From: Nitritalea halalkaliphila LW7
GTDB lineage: Bacteria; Bacteroidota; Bacteroidia; Cytophagales; Cyclobacteriaceae
Direction of reading: 5' to 3'
Assembly: GCF_000265075.1 (NCBI RefSeq)
Contig: NZ_AJYA01000021.1
Coordinates: 46,008-110,007 of the forward strand
DNA length: 64,000 nt
The notes under the pieces are model-generated. The model ran no database searches. It was not told the origin of the DNA and worked only from the letters and a program-made list of their open reading frames with translations. The position numbers and the translations under genes were made by a program. Of this stretch, positions 19,050-29,633 are shown piece after piece; the first letter of the stretch is position 1; every line of letters begins with the position of its first letter.

Positions 19050-22000
19050 TTAAAAAATCGGCTCCAACTGCATTTTACTCGCATTTACTTTTTGCTCGAA
19101 AGGCTTCCACTCTTCCTCTACAAAACGCGTATACACTTCCATCGCTTCAGCTACCGCCTCGCGCGCATGGGTAAGTAAACGCTGCTCGGTCTCTCCCGGA
19201 GCGCCGATAGAAGAAGAAGCATAGCGACGCGGTGCACTTAAATGCGACATCGTCGTCGGGAAGAGGTTGCGAACGATACCCTGACCCTCGCGCGAAGGAC
19301 CATAGAAGGCCTCATTCACCGCTTTCATGGCCTCTTGGAGGGCCTTAGCCGCCTTAGCCAGCTCTTTCTGCTCCTCAGAGCTACCATCTTTTACGAAGTC
19401 CAGTACCTTTTGCGCGGCAGCGCGCATCTCAGCTACATGCCCCATCACTTCCATCACCTCAGCACTTAATGCTTCCGTTTCTTGGATAAACTGATCCCGC
19501 GCGATTAAATCGGCCTGCTTCGGATCTGTACGTGGGTCAGAGAATAAACGAATCGAAGTCTCTGCCTGCTCCTCGCCGTACTGCATGCGCACCGTATACG
19601 TTCCCGGAAGCGCTGGACCACCGCCCGCCTCATAGAAACCACGGCGCGGACGACGACTTGGCGTTTCCACACTAGCCTTCCGATCCATGCCCCAAACCAC
19701 TCGGTTCAAGCCCTTCCTTGGAACAGTCTTAAACGTACGAATTACCTCGCCAGAAGAGGCTACCAGCTGAATGCTCACCGTGTCCGGCTTGCTTTTCGCC
19801 TCATCATGGAAGAAAAACTGGATCGGAGCACCGAAAGATCTGTTCTCCCCAGCATACTTAGCATCCGCCATAAAGCGCTCACCATGGGGCTGATCGATCG
19901 ACACCTGATACGCATCATTCGGCTGAATCGCCGTCAACTTTGCCGCAGGCAATTTACCTCCATTCGCCGCTAAAAGGCGAAGAGGCTTCACATCATCCAA
20001 AACATAAAGCGAGCGCCCAAAGGTCCCGATCACCAAGTCCGACTCGCGCTCCTGCATGACCATATCATAGGTAGAAACCGCTTTCGGATAGCCATGACGC
20101 CACTGCTGCCAGTTTTTAGCACCATCGAAACTCACATATAGCCCGAACTCGGTCCCTAAAAACACCAAGTTCGGCTCGACAGGATCCTGTAAAATGCTCA
20201 AGGTATAGCCCCAAACCTTCGAATCATCGGCGATGCGCTCATAGGTCTTACCAAAATCCTTCGTGCGGTACGCATAGGCACTGAAGTCGTTATTACGATA
20301 ATTATTCGCCACGACCCATGCTTCGCCAGCATCGTAACGGCTTGCCTGCAGCTGAGGAATCCAACTCGCCTTCGGCAGGCCACGCAGGTTCATGCTCGTA
20401 TTCGTCCAAGTCTTCCCACCATCACGGGTCACCTGCACATTACCGTCATCGGTTCCCACCCAGATCACATCAGGATCTACCGGGCTCGGCGCGATGGCCA
20501 AAATAGTCGTATGATTCTCAGCCCCAGTGATATCAAAGGTCAAGCCCCCCGTTTCCTGTTGCTTCTGCTTCTCCGGATCATCTGTGGTGAGGTCTGGGCT
20601 GATAATTTCCCAGGTCTCTCCCCGATCCGTGCTCTTGTGCAGGAACTGGCTACCATAATAGATCGTGGCTGCATCGTGCGGAGACTGCGCGATCGCCGCG
20701 TTCCAGTTGAAACGTAAAAACACATCCTTATCCGGGTGCGTCGGGCGAATCACCCGCTTTTGGCCCGTTTCCTTATCGTAGCGCGCCACATTTCCCCCCT
20801 GCGACATGGCATAACCATAGCGCGAATCTTCTGGATCCGGCACCACATCGAAGCCATCACCGAACATAAGCTCCTGCCAGTAGGTGTTGCGAATCCCATC
20901 GCGACGCCACACATAAGCAGGACCCACCCAGCTGCCATTATCCTGAAGGCCACCATAAATATTATAAGGTAGCTCATTGTCCACATTCACATGGTACCAC
21001 TGGCCTACAGGCAGGCCTTCGGCAAAGTACCAGGTCTTGCCCCCATCGCGTGTGATGTTTAGGCCACCATCATTCCCATCGATCATAAACTTAGGATCTT
21101 CTGGGTGAATATACCAAGCATGGTGATCCGGGTGTACCCCGCTGTAGCTCAGCAGCTGACGAAAACTTCTGCCCCCATCCTCACTCATGCCCACTCGGGA
21201 ATACAGTGTGTACAGGCGGTCCTCATTTTTCGGATCGGCATAAATCTCAAAATAATAGAATGGCCTATCGCCGATTTCTGGCTTGTCATTCACCATGCGG
21301 AAATTTTTTCCGCCGTCCTGCGACACGTAAAGCGCATTCTTGGAAGATTCCACCAGCGCATAGACCTTTTGAGAATTCGCCTTCGAAATCGCTAAGCCCA
21401 TGCGGCCAAGATCGCCCTTAGGCAAGCCATTCTTATCGTCTAAGCGCTTCCAGTTGTCCCCACCATCGATGGTCACATACAAGCCAGAAGAAGCTCCTCC
21501 TGAGGTAAAAAACCAAGGATAGCGTCTGTGCTCCCACATATTGACGAAAAGCTTGTTTGGATTATTGGGATCCATAATCATCTCTCCCACACCTGTTTTT
21601 TCATCTACATACAGGATTTTCTTCCACGTCTTTCCGCCGTCCGTAGTTTTATACACGCCACGCTCTTCCTGCGTCCCCCATGGAGAACCGATCGCTCCCA
21701 CATAAACCGTGTTCGGATCATCCGGATGCACGATGATGCGGTGAATCGCACGCGTTTTCTCTAAGCCCATCAGCTCCCAGGTCTCGCCCGCATCTAAAGA
21801 GCGGTACACGCCATAGCCTAAATTAAGTGAGTTCCGCGGATTTCCTTCCCCAGTTCCCACCCAAATGATGTTTGGATTTTTCTGATAGATACTGATCGCA
21901 CCGATACTATGTACTTTTTCCTCATCGAAAATCGGCTCCCAGGTGATCCCTCCTGAGGTAGACTTCCATATCCCCCCCGAGGCCGCCCCCGCATAGATAA

Positions 22001-22205
22001 TATTCGGATTCGCATGCACCGCGTCGATGGCAGTGATTCGCCCACTCATGGCGGAAGGCCCTATGGAGCGCGCCTTCATCGGCGCAAAAAGGTCCAGGTC
22101 AACCCCTTCCTGGGCATGGGTACTTTGGGCGAAGCCCCCGAAGAGGAGCAGCAGCCAAAGCGCCTTCCAGTAGTGGCCGAAGCTGTGGTAGAAACTTTTC
22201 ATCAT
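19050..22205 (-). CDS. Sortilin/BNR-repeat beta-propeller exported protein
   Basis: 1051-residue exported protein of the VPS10/sortilin-like, BNR-repeat class often labelled glycosyl hydrolase in Bacteroidota. The signal peptide is MMKSFYHSFGHYWKALWLLL, ending near AQSTHAQ. Asp-box repeats typical of ten-bladed propellers are frequent: STSGGITW, SLDAGETWE, TTDGGKTWK, TIDGGDNWK, SQDGGKNF, SEDGGRSFR, TRDGGKTW (twice), STDRGETWE, DFGKTYE. The last 250 residues form an Ig-like and then helical C-terminal part without Asp boxes. The frame is intact. No catalytic residues can be assigned; a secreted peptidase-like or carbohydrate-binding role is possible. Confidence 0.88.
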   Translation of the reverse strand: MMKSFYHSFGHYWKALWLLLLFGGFAQSTHAQEGVDLDLFAPMKARSIGPSAMSGRITAIDAVHANPNIIYAGAASGGIWKSTSGGITWEPIFDEEKVHSIGAISIYQKNPNIIWVGTGEGNPRNSLNLGYGVYRSLDAGETWELMGLEKTRAIHRIIVHPDDPNTVYVGAIGSPWGTQEERGVYKTTDGGKTWKKILYVDEKTGVGEMIMDPNNPNKLFVNMWEHRRYPWFFTSGGASSGLYVTIDGGDNWKRLDDKNGLPKGDLGRMGLAISKANSQKVYALVESSKNALYVSQDGGKNFRMVNDKPEIGDRPFYYFEIYADPKNEDRLYTLYSRVGMSEDGGRSFRQLLSYSGVHPDHHAWYIHPEDPKFMIDGNDGGLNITRDGGKTWYFAEGLPVGQWYHVNVDNELPYNIYGGLQDNGSWVGPAYVWRRDGIRNTYWQELMFGDGFDVVPDPEDSRYGYAMSQGGNVARYDKETGQKRVIRPTHPDKDVFLRFNWNAAIAQSPHDAATIYYGSQFLHKSTDRGETWEIISPDLTTDDPEKQKQQETGGLTFDITGAENHTTILAIAPSPVDPDVIWVGTDDGNVQVTRDGGKTWTNTSMNLRGLPKASWIPQLQASRYDAGEAWVVANNYRNNDFSAYAYRTKDFGKTYERIADDSKVWGYTLSILQDPVEPNLVFLGTEFGLYVSFDGAKNWQQWRHGYPKAVSTYDMVMQERESDLVIGTFGRSLYVLDDVKPLRLLAANGGKLPAAKLTAIQPNDAYQVSIDQPHGERFMADAKYAGENRSFGAPIQFFFHDEAKSKPDTVSIQLVASSGEVIRTFKTVPRKGLNRVVWGMDRKASVETPSRRPRRGFYEAGGGPALPGTYTVRMQYGEEQAETSIRLFSDPRTDPKQADLIARDQFIQETEALSAEVMEVMGHVAEMRAAAQKVLDFVKDGSSEEQKELAKAAKALQEAMKAVNEAFYGPSREGQGIVRNLFPTTMSHLSAPRRYASSSIGAPGETEQRLLTHAREAVAEAMEVYTRFVEEEWKPFEQKVNASKMQLEPIF

Positions 22206-22356
22206 ATTCTTTTAAAATTTATCACCAAAAAAGATGATTCTTTCGTGGCCAGCCTACCGCTTTTTATTTAAAGGAAAAATAGGGGGATAAATGGGTGCCC
22301 GAAGGCCGAGGCCAAAACAAATGCGGTATTTTACAGGACTGGTTTTGGGGGCTACT

Positions 22357-22364
22357 TAAATTTG
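22357..22364 (+). promoter_or_regulatory. Putative -7 box (TAAATTTG) for the M1 peptidase
   Basis: TAAATTTG matches TAnnTTTG 31 nt upstream of the ATG; no TTTG at the proper -33 spacing. Confidence 0.4.
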
Positions 22365-22395
22365 CTTTATTTTATGGCAAAAAAAGAAGCTAATC

Positions 22396-24272
22396 ATGCA
22401 GAGAAATGTGATTTTAGGAGCAGCCGTCTGGCTGATGGCCTGTATCTCCCTGGCAGAAGCGCAGGTGGAACGCTGGCAGCAGCGTGTAAAATACGACATG
22501 GATGTCACCATGAACACGGAAACCAACCGCTACCGAGGTACCCAGCAGCTGGCCTACACGAATAACTCTCCCGACACGCTAACCCGTGCTTTTTACCACC
22601 TATACTATAATGCCTTTCAGCCGGGCAGCATGATGGATGTACGCTCACGCACCATCGGAGATCCGGACCGCCGCGTGATGGACCGTATCGCCAACTTAAA
22701 AGCGGATGAAATCGGGTATCTACAGGTAGAAAAGCTCTCCATGAATGGCAAGCCAGTACCTTTCGAACATGTGGAAACCATCCTGGAAGTGAACCTCACA
22801 GAGCCGATCTTACCCGGTCAGACCGTGGTATTCGACATGGAATTTGAGGGGCAGGTCCCCCTGCAAATCCGACGTGCAGGGCGTGATAACCGCGAAGGTA
22901 TCCGCTACTCCATGGCGCAGTGGTACCCGAAAATGGCCGCTTACGATGTGCGCGGCTGGCATGCCAATCCCTACATCGGCCGTGAATTTTATGGTAACTT
23001 CGGTGAGTTCGACGTAAAAATCACCATCGATAAGGACTATACAGTAGGGGGCACTGGCTACCTGAAAAATGCGAATGAAATCGGACATGGCTACGAAGAC
23101 GCTGGCGTGAAAGTCCCTCAGCCTAGCGGCAAAACCTTGACCTGGCACTTCCACGCGCCGGACGTACATGACTTTATGTGGGCCGCTGACCCGAACTATA
23201 CACACGAAAAAATCCAAATGGAGAATGGAGGGCCGATGGTGCACTTCCTTTACGTGAAAAATGAGCAGACAGAAGAAAATTGGGCCAAACTAAAGCCTTA
23301 CACAGTAGATGCCATCGCGTATATGTCAGAAAATTTTGGCACCTACCCGTACAAGCAGTTTAGTGTGATCCAAGGTGGAGATGGAGGCATGGAGTACCCC
23401 ATGGCTACTTTAGTCACGGGGCATCGTAACCTACGTAGCCTCGTGGGGGTGACCGTTCATGAGCTGATTCACATGTGGTACTATGGCGTCTTAGGCTTTA
23501 ACGAGTCTTCGGAGCTTGGCTGGATGAAGGCTTCACCACTTGGGGCACGAACGTGGTCATGAATGCTGTCTTCGACAAAGGAGACGAAGATAGCTTCATC
23601 CAAGGGGGAAATTATGGCAGCTACTTCCGTCTGGAAGCTTCTGGAAGAGAGGAACCGCTAACCACACATGCTGACCATTATCAGTTTAATGCAGCCTATG
23701 GAGCAGGGACTTATTCGAAAGGTGCTGTATTCGTGGAGCAGCTGGCCTATATCATCGGAAAAGAAAACTTTAAAAAGGGCATGCTTCGCTTATGGAATGA
23801 CTGGCAGTTCAAGCATCCCAACGGAAACGACGTTATTCGTGTGATGGAAAAGGTATCCGGCTTGGAATTAGACTGGTATTTAGACTATTTCGTGGCGTCC
23901 ACGAAGTCTGTAGATTACGGTATCCGCGCGGTAACGCCGGCTTCAGAACCCGGTAAGACTTCCATTGCCTTAGAGCGTGTGGGATTAATGCCGATGCCTT
24001 TAGACATCGTAGTGACGTATAAGGATGGCTCCCAAGAGACTGTTTATCTACCACTGGTCATCCAGCGAGGAGATAAGCCAGAAGAAGCAGGTAAGCCGAA
24101 GCGTGTACATACAGAACGCTGGCCATGGACGAACACCGAAAAAACCATCACAATCGACCGTGACTTTACCGCTATCGAGAAGGTGGAAATCGACCCGAGC
24201 CTTCGCTTAGCAGACACCAACAGAGAGAATAATGTTTTCCTCATCGGTGGCGCAGTAGAAGACAAACGTTAA
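22396..24272 (+). CDS. M1-family zinc metallopeptidase, exported, frame break
   Basis: Gluzincin aminopeptidase-like protein with a signal peptide (MQRNVILGAAVWLMACISLA). The zinc motif is HELIHMWYYG (HExxH) following VIQGGDGGMEYPMATLV (the GGMEY exopeptidase-like motif). The frame breaks near 23504-23509. Adding one base gives NESFGAWLDEGFTTWGTN, which places the third zinc ligand Glu exactly 18 residues after the second His, as in HExxH-x18-E. This supports the reconstruction. Restored length is 625 residues. The downstream half carries the usual M1 helical segment (VMEKVSGLELDWYLDYF). It ends at a bidirectional terminator. Confidence 0.9.
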
Positions 24273-24353
24273 TCGATGCACAGACGACTACCCGAGGCGT
24301 GTAGAAGTAGAAACGCTTCGGGTAGCCTCGTACGAATACCATGACCAAGAGCC

Positions 24354-24389
24354 AAAAAAGCCAGCTGTTACATGCAGCTGGCTTTTTTT
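24354..24389. terminator. Bidirectional terminator between M1 peptidase and histone-like gene
   Basis: Stem AAGCCAGCTG / CAGCTGGCTT with flanking A- and T-runs, serving both converging genes. A second imperfect hairpin (CTACCCGA-GGCGT / ACGCTTCGGGTAG, 24289-24326) sits just upstream. Confidence 0.85.
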
Positions 24390-24437
24390 AGTTTGTGCGT
24401 ATACGGTATAAAGATTTAACCTAAAGGAAATAGCTTA

Positions 24438-24617
24438 TCAACCTTCCGCATTTTTAATATCTTGTACTTCTTTTCGGATATCCTGCGCTAAGTTTTTGAT
24501 GTCTTGCATCCCTTTTCTCACGCGTGTACCTGCAGCTTGATTCTTTTTGTCGTAAAACTTCTCAAAATCAGCCTCAAGGCTTAATACTAACTCCTTAATT
24601 TCGTTAAATCTGTTCAT
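24438..24617 (-). CDS. Histone H1-like protein (Hc1 family), 59 residues
   Basis: A short gene starting MNRFNEIKELVLSLEADFEK and containing QAAGTRVRKGMQDIKNLAQD, the conserved core of the small Bacteroidota proteins annotated as histone H1 (Hc1 family). It ends IRKEVQDIKNAEG. The protein is lysine-rich and predicted to be all-helical; DNA binding and nucleoid compaction are the family inference, not shown here. It lies 94 nt downstream of, and on the same strand as, the alpha-oxoamine synthase gene, so both may share a transcript. An A/T-rich spacer separates them. Confidence 0.88.
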   Translation of the reverse strand: MNRFNEIKELVLSLEADFEKFYDKKNQAAGTRVRKGMQDIKNLAQDIRKEVQDIKNAEG

Positions 24618-24711
24618 AAAAATTTAATTTTTAGGTTGATGTTCATGAATGCTGCATTAAAGTAAATAAAAGTCTACGCAAAATGCATGCATTTTCAGAG
24701 TTTTTTTTTGA

Positions 24712-25992
24712 TTATTCGCCAAAAGACATGGCCAATTCTGTTTGTTTGTAGTATCCACTGCTCAGCTTATTCTTGATCGCTTCGAAGGCTGTAATGGTCT
24801 CTTCCACATCCTCAAGTGTATGCACCGCTGTAGGAATTAGCCTTAAAATAATCATGCCCTTAGGTACTACAGGATAAATCACCACAGAACAGAAAATATT
24901 ATACGTTTCGCGTAAATCCTTGCTCAGCGTAGCCGCTTCCCCTACGGTACCATTTAACACCACAGGAGTTACGGGAGAGTTAGAATTACCGATGCTAAAT
25001 CCTTTCGCGATTAAGCCCGATTTCAGTGCATTCACAACCTTCCAAAGATTATCTTTTAATTCAGGGCGTGTGCGCAGCAACTCCAATCGCTTCAGTGCAC
25101 CCTCTACCAAAAGCATAGGAAGTGACTTGGCGAAAATCTGAGAGCGCATGTTGTACTTCAAGTAATGAATCACAGGAGCATCTCCAGCGATAAAAGCTCC
25201 TATAGAAGCCATGGATTTAGCGAATGTGGAGAAATACAAGTCGATTTCTTTTTGCACCCCTTGTTCTTCACCGGTACCGGCACCCGTTTTCCCCATGGTC
25301 CCGAAACCATGCGCATCATCTACTAGGAGACGGAAATTGTATTTTTTCTTCAGCGCTACAATCTCTGCTATCTTTCCTTGGTCGCCTGTCATACCGAAAA
25401 CGCCCTCGGTGATGAGAAGAATGCCTCCCCCCTGCTCTTCAGCTAACTTGGTAGCACGCTGCAACTGTTTTTCGCAGTTTTCAATGTCGTTATGCGGGAA
25501 TACATAGCGCTTACCAAGATGCATGCGCAGGGCATCGATGATACAGGCATGACACTCGGCATCGTACACGACTACATCTTTACGGTCTAAAAGTGCATCG
25601 ATGACAGACATAATACCCTGATAACCGTAGTTCAGGAGGTAGGCGGATTCTTTCGCTACGAACTCAGCTAGTTCCCGCTCCAGCTGCTCGTGCAGGTCTG
25701 TCTGGCCCGACATCATGCGTGCACCCATCGGATAGGCCGCACCCCATTTGGCAGCAGCAGCAGCATCCGCCTCTCTGATTTCAGGATGATTCGCTAAGCC
25801 TAAGTAATTGTTCAAGCTCCAGGTCAACACTTCTTTTCCCTTAAACTGCATGCGGGGCGCGATTTCGCCCTCGAGTTTAGGAAACATAAAATAACCTTCT
25901 GAAAGCTCAGAGTGCTTTCCTAAGGGACCTAAATTAGTCTTCAGTTTATCAAATAAATCCAATTTTTTAAAACGTTTAAGTTTCACATGCAT
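24712..25992 (-). CDS. PLP-dependent alpha-oxoamine synthase (serine palmitoyltransferase / KBL-like)
   Basis: Fold-type I PLP enzyme that condenses an amino acid with an acyl-CoA with loss of CO2. Landmarks are SLNNYLGLANHPEIR, GARMMSGQTDLHEQLE, the cofactor Asp/His in LLVDDAHGFGTMG and the Schiff-base Lys in YFSTFAKSMASIG. The 426-residue frame is intact. Bacteroidota make sphingolipids with a serine palmitoyltransferase of this superfamily, but they also carry a second, longer relative with this N-terminus (SELSEGYFMFPKLEG) whose substrate is not settled. I therefore leave the substrate open. The start is MHVKLKRFKKLDLFDKLK. Confidence 0.85.
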   Translation of the reverse strand: MHVKLKRFKKLDLFDKLKTNLGPLGKHSELSEGYFMFPKLEGEIAPRMQFKGKEVLTWSLNNYLGLANHPEIREADAAAAAKWGAAYPMGARMMSGQTDLHEQLERELAEFVAKESAYLLNYGYQGIMSVIDALLDRKDVVVYDAECHACIIDALRMHLGKRYVFPHNDIENCEKQLQRATKLAEEQGGGILLITEGVFGMTGDQGKIAEIVALKKKYNFRLLVDDAHGFGTMGKTGAGTGEEQGVQKEIDLYFSTFAKSMASIGAFIAGDAPVIHYLKYNMRSQIFAKSLPMLLVEGALKRLELLRTRPELKDNLWKVVNALKSGLIAKGFSIGNSNSPVTPVVLNGTVGEAATLSKDLRETYNIFCSVVIYPVVPKGMIILRLIPTAVHTLEDVEETITAFEAIKNKLSSGYYKQTELAMSFGE

Positions 25993-26172
25993 TTAAGACC
26001 GCTGTTCCTAAAAAGCAGCAGTTCATGGGCGATTTCGACCGTTTAACTCGGCGAAATTAACATAAATCACTTGCATCCACAAAATTCCCGCCTTTTTTGC
26101 GAAAATCTTTTCATAATCCGTATTTATTTAGTTAATTCGTAAGCCAAGTGAAATAAAGCAACCAAAAACTTA

Positions 26173-27678
26173 ATGGGAAAGATAAATAAGCTTCTTGTCG
26201 CTAATCGCGGAGAGATAAGTCTGCGTATTATGCGGACTGCCAAAGAAATGGGCATTAAAACAGTGGCAGTCTATTCAGAGGCCGATCGTCATGCGCCTCA
26301 TGTTAAATTCGCGGACGAAGCGGTGTGCTTAGGCCCCCCTCCCTCTTCACAATCTTACCTACTCGGAGACAAGATTATCGAAGTATGTAAAGAACTGGGC
26401 GTGGATGCGATTCACCCGGGTTACGGATTTTTATCAGAAAACGCCACATTCGCTAAAAATGTTACCGATGCAGGCCTCATATTCGTAGGACCCAGCCCAG
26501 AGGCCATCGAAGTGATGGGGTCTAAGCTGGCTGCTAAAAATGCGGTTAGCAAGTACGATATCCCTATGGTACCCGGTACAGACCATGCGATCACAGATAT
26601 CCCAGCTGCTAAAGCCCTCGCCAAAGAAATCGGCTATCCGATTTTAGTTAAAGCCAGCGCCGGTGGTGGCGGTAAAGGCATGCGCATCGTGGAAGCAGAA
26701 GAAGAATTCGAGGAGCAGATGCAGCGCGCCATCTCAGAGGCGCAGTCAGCCTTCGGAGATGGAGCAGTCTTTATCGAAAAATTTATTACCTCTCCGAAAC
26801 ACATCGAAATCCAAGTGCTCGGAGACACCCATGGGAATATCGTGTACCTTTTCGAAAGAGAATGCTCGGTGCAGCGTAGACACCAGAAGGTAATCGAAGA
26901 AGCACCTTCACCGGTAGTTTCCCCAGAAATGCGTAAAGCCATGGGGGAAGCCGCCGTGAAAGTAGCCAAAGCCTGTAACTACTACGGTGCAGGAACAGTG
27001 GAATTTATCGTCGATGAAGACTTGAATTTCTACTTCCTGGAAATGAACACCCGCTTGCAGGTAGAGCATCCTGTGACAGAAATGATCTCCGGTAAGGACC
27101 TGGTGAAAGAGCAAATACACATTGCCGAAGGCCATCCCCTCCCCTTTACGCAGGACGATTTAAAGATAAATGGACACTCCTTCGAGGTGCGCGTCTATGC
27201 TGAGGATCCACGTAATAACTTCCTTCCGGACATCGGGACGCTGACGACCTATAGACGTCCTTTCGGTCCAGGGATTCGGGTGGATGATGGCTTCGAAGAG
27301 GGCATGGAGATACCGATCTATTACGATCCGATGATTTCTAAGCTAATCGTGCATGACGAAACGCGCGAGAAGGCGATCGAAAAAATGATTCAAGCGATTA
27401 ACGACTACAGCATCAGCGGCATCGAAACTACGCTAACTTTTTGTAAGTTTGTGCTTAAGCATGAGGTCTTCCGCAGCGGGAAGTTTGACACCAAGTTTAT
27501 CGAAAAATATTTTACTCCTGACAAGTTAGACCCAGACTGGACAGCGGACGAACAAAAACTTTTGGCGGCGCTGGCAGTTCATGTGGTAGAAGAGAAAAAA
27601 CAAGCTATTCGTAACTTTAACACCACCCAAAACGGTACCTCACGTGTGAGATCCAACTGGAAGAGCCGTTTACGTTAA
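26173..27678 (+). CDS. Biotin carboxylase subunit of an acyl-CoA carboxylase
   Basis: A second biotin carboxylase, 501 residues and unbroken, starting MGKINKLLVANRGEISLRI. ATP-grasp motifs are complete: [58 protein letters not shown]. It lacks a fused biotinyl domain and carries a short basic tail (SRVRSNWKSRLR). It is longer than the AccC at 8243 and belongs to the form usually paired with propionyl- or methylcrotonyl-type carboxyltransferases; no partner subunit lies nearby. DUF1015 follows after 3 nt, so they are cotranscribed. Confidence 0.9.
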   Translation: MGKINKLLVANRGEISLRIMRTAKEMGIKTVAVYSEADRHAPHVKFADEAVCLGPPPSSQSYLLGDKIIEVCKELGVDAIHPGYGFLSENATFAKNVTDAGLIFVGPSPEAIEVMGSKLAAKNAVSKYDIPMVPGTDHAITDIPAAKALAKEIGYPILVKASAGGGGKGMRIVEAEEEFEEQMQRAISEAQSAFGDGAVFIEKFITSPKHIEIQVLGDTHGNIVYLFERECSVQRRHQKVIEEAPSPVVSPEMRKAMGEAAVKVAKACNYYGAGTVEFIVDEDLNFYFLEMNTRLQVEHPVTEMISGKDLVKEQIHIAEGHPLPFTQDDLKINGHSFEVRVYAEDPRNNFLPDIGTLTTYRRPFGPGIRVDDGFEEGMEIPIYYDPMISKLIVHDETREKAIEKMIQAINDYSISGIETTLTFCKFVLKHEVFRSGKFDTKFIEKYFTPDKLDPDWTADEQKLLAALAVHVVEEKKQAIRNFNTTQNGTSRVRSNWKSRLR

Positions 27679-27681
27679 TCT

Positions 27682-28952
27682 ATGGCAGAAATCATTCCCA
27701 TAAAGGCTTGGAGATACCATCCAAGCCTTCATGCATCTATAGAGGAGCTTTTGTCTCCTCTTTTTGATGTAGTCTCTCCGAGACAAAGAGAGGCACTCTA
27801 CAGAAACCCAAATAACAGCATCCATCTATCCGTTCCCAGGGGCGAACATCCCGAACAGGACGCCGCACTTACCTTGGCACGGTGGAAGGCAGAAGAGATT
27901 ATCGTGCAGGATGAAGCACCCGGCATTTACGTCTACTACCAGTACTTCACCCTGCCCGGACAGCGGAAAGAGTCCTGTAGAAAGGGCATTATCGCTCACA
28001 TAAAAGCCTATGACTGGGAAGAAGGCCAAATCCTACGTCATGAAAACACGATCACGCATGCTGTGGAAGATCGGCTGCGCCTACTGCGCGCGACGAAATT
28101 ACAAGCCAGCCCTACACATGGCCTGTATGAGGATCCAGAAGGCATCCTGGATGGCTATGTGAGCGAGGCCATGGAAAGCCCACTGATCGATGTAGAAGAC
28201 TATCAGGCGTGCGCGAAGTACTGGGCGTCATTCGAGACCCGGAAAAAGTCGCTAAAATCTGCCGGTTTATGCGCTCGAAAAAAATTATCCTCGCAGATGG
28301 CCATCATCGCCTAGAGAGCGCCATCGCCTATAAAAAAGAGCGTGCCGCCGACCCTAAGGCCAGCCCAGAAGAAAAAGCCGCGGCTTCGTATCACCTCATG
28401 TACTTAACGAATGCACATACCCCAGATCTGCGCATTCTGCCCACGCATAGGCTGTGGACCAACTTCCTACCCGAGGAAATGCTGCTGGAAAAACTCAGCC
28501 CCTATTTCCATATCCGCCAACTGTACGACAAAACGGAGATGGAGGAACTGATCTTGCAACGGCCTTATGCTTTTGGCCTTGTGACGGCACAGAACGCCTA
28601 TAAAATCCGGTTAAAAGAAGGCCTTTGGGAATACGCCCACCCTATATGGCCCGAGAAAGTAAAAAAACTGGATCTCAGCATCCTCCATTACTTTGCTTTC
28701 GAAAAGGCGCTAGGGATGCCGATGGAAGAACAGCGGACCTCAACTCATCTGCGCTATGAGCGTAATTTAAACCGCTGCTATGAGGCGGCTGCCAAAGGCC
28801 CTGAAGTAGCCTTTATCACGAAAGAAATCAGCATGCAGGAGGTGCTGGATGTCTGCCATAGCGGCTATACCCTGCCGCAAAAAAGCACCTTCTTCTTCCC
28901 GAAAACCGTTTCGGGCCTTCTTTTTGCCTCCTTAGAACCAGAAACACCGTGA
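27682..28952 (+). CDS. DUF1015 protein, frame break
   Basis: Member of the DUF1015 (SpoVT-independent, ParB-like fold) family, commonly near serine-synthesis genes in Bacteroidota; its reaction is unknown. It starts MAEIIPIKAWRYHPSLHA with the family N-terminus, contains the conserved ILADGHHRLESAIAYK with two histidines, and ends DVCHSGYTLPQKSTFFFPK, typical of the family. The frame breaks near 28205-28209 (DYQACAKY should continue DYQGVREVLGVIRDPE); one lost G explains it. Restored length is 423 residues. It overlaps the maf start by 4 nt (GTGA). Confidence 0.88.
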
Positions 28953-29548
28953 CAGAAGCTTTACAAAAAAAACTCCATGGCTACTCCCTGACTTTAGGAT
29001 CAGGATCCCCGAGACGGAAAGAGCTGCTCGCAGGACTGCACCTTCCCTTCACCGTGCGCACGCTTAAAACAGAGGAAGATTTTCCAGACACACTCCCCGC
29101 CCTTCAGGTAGCCCCCTATCTGGCCGAAAAAAAAGCGCAAGCTTTTCGAGACACCGTGGCTGCAAAGGAAATTATCCTAACAGCGGATACAGTCGTCATC
29201 GCCGAAAACAACATCCTAAATAAACCCGCCGAAGCCTCCGAAGCCTCCGAAATGCTACACCTGCTTTCGGGAAAAACGCACACCGTCTGCACAGGGTTTA
29301 GCTTGCTTTTCGAAGGGCAGCTCTACACGCAGGCTGACGAGGTAAAAGTAGACATGCTCCCACTAAGTGCCGAGGCCATCGCTTATTACATCGAAACGGC
29401 CCGTCCCTACGATAAAGCAGGTGCCTATGGCATCCAAGAATGGATCGGGCATATCGGCGTAAAAGCCATCCATGGCTCTTTTTACACCGTGATGGGCCTG
29501 CCCGTGCACCTGGTCTACAGCGCACTTCTTCAGCTGCTCAGTCGCTAA
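28949..29548 (+). CDS. maf: Maf-family nucleoside triphosphate pyrophosphatase
   Basis: Maf proteins hydrolyse non-canonical or specific NTPs (dTTP/UTP type) to the monophosphate. The 199-residue protein starts at GTG 28949 overlapping the preceding stop. It shows the N-terminal LGSGSPRRKELLAG (the S-x-S-P-R-R substrate loop), the TADTVV motif (TADTVVIAENNILNKP), LLSGKTHTVCTGF and the C-terminal YDKAGAYGIQEWIG followed by GSFYTVMGLPVHLV, all characteristic. The frame is intact. It ends at a bidirectional terminator. Confidence 0.94.
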   Translation: MTEALQKKLHGYSLTLGSGSPRRKELLAGLHLPFTVRTLKTEEDFPDTLPALQVAPYLAEKKAQAFRDTVAAKEIILTADTVVIAENNILNKPAEASEASEMLHLLSGKTHTVCTGFSLLFEGQLYTQADEVKVDMLPLSAEAIAYYIETARPYDKAGAYGIQEWIGHIGVKAIHGSFYTVMGLPVHLVYSALLQLLSR

Positions 29549-29633
29549 AAAAGCTGCTCTGAATGACTTCAGAGGGACTGTTGGAAAGGAAGTCGAAAAG
29601 AAAATCCATGATAACCAAGGAAGAAATCGTATA

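Noticed and set aside
22295..22320. GAAGGCC-GA-GGCCAAAAC as another palindrome-family copy
   Set aside because: The GGCC core pairs but the outer GAA/AAA do not, so it lacks the defining ends.
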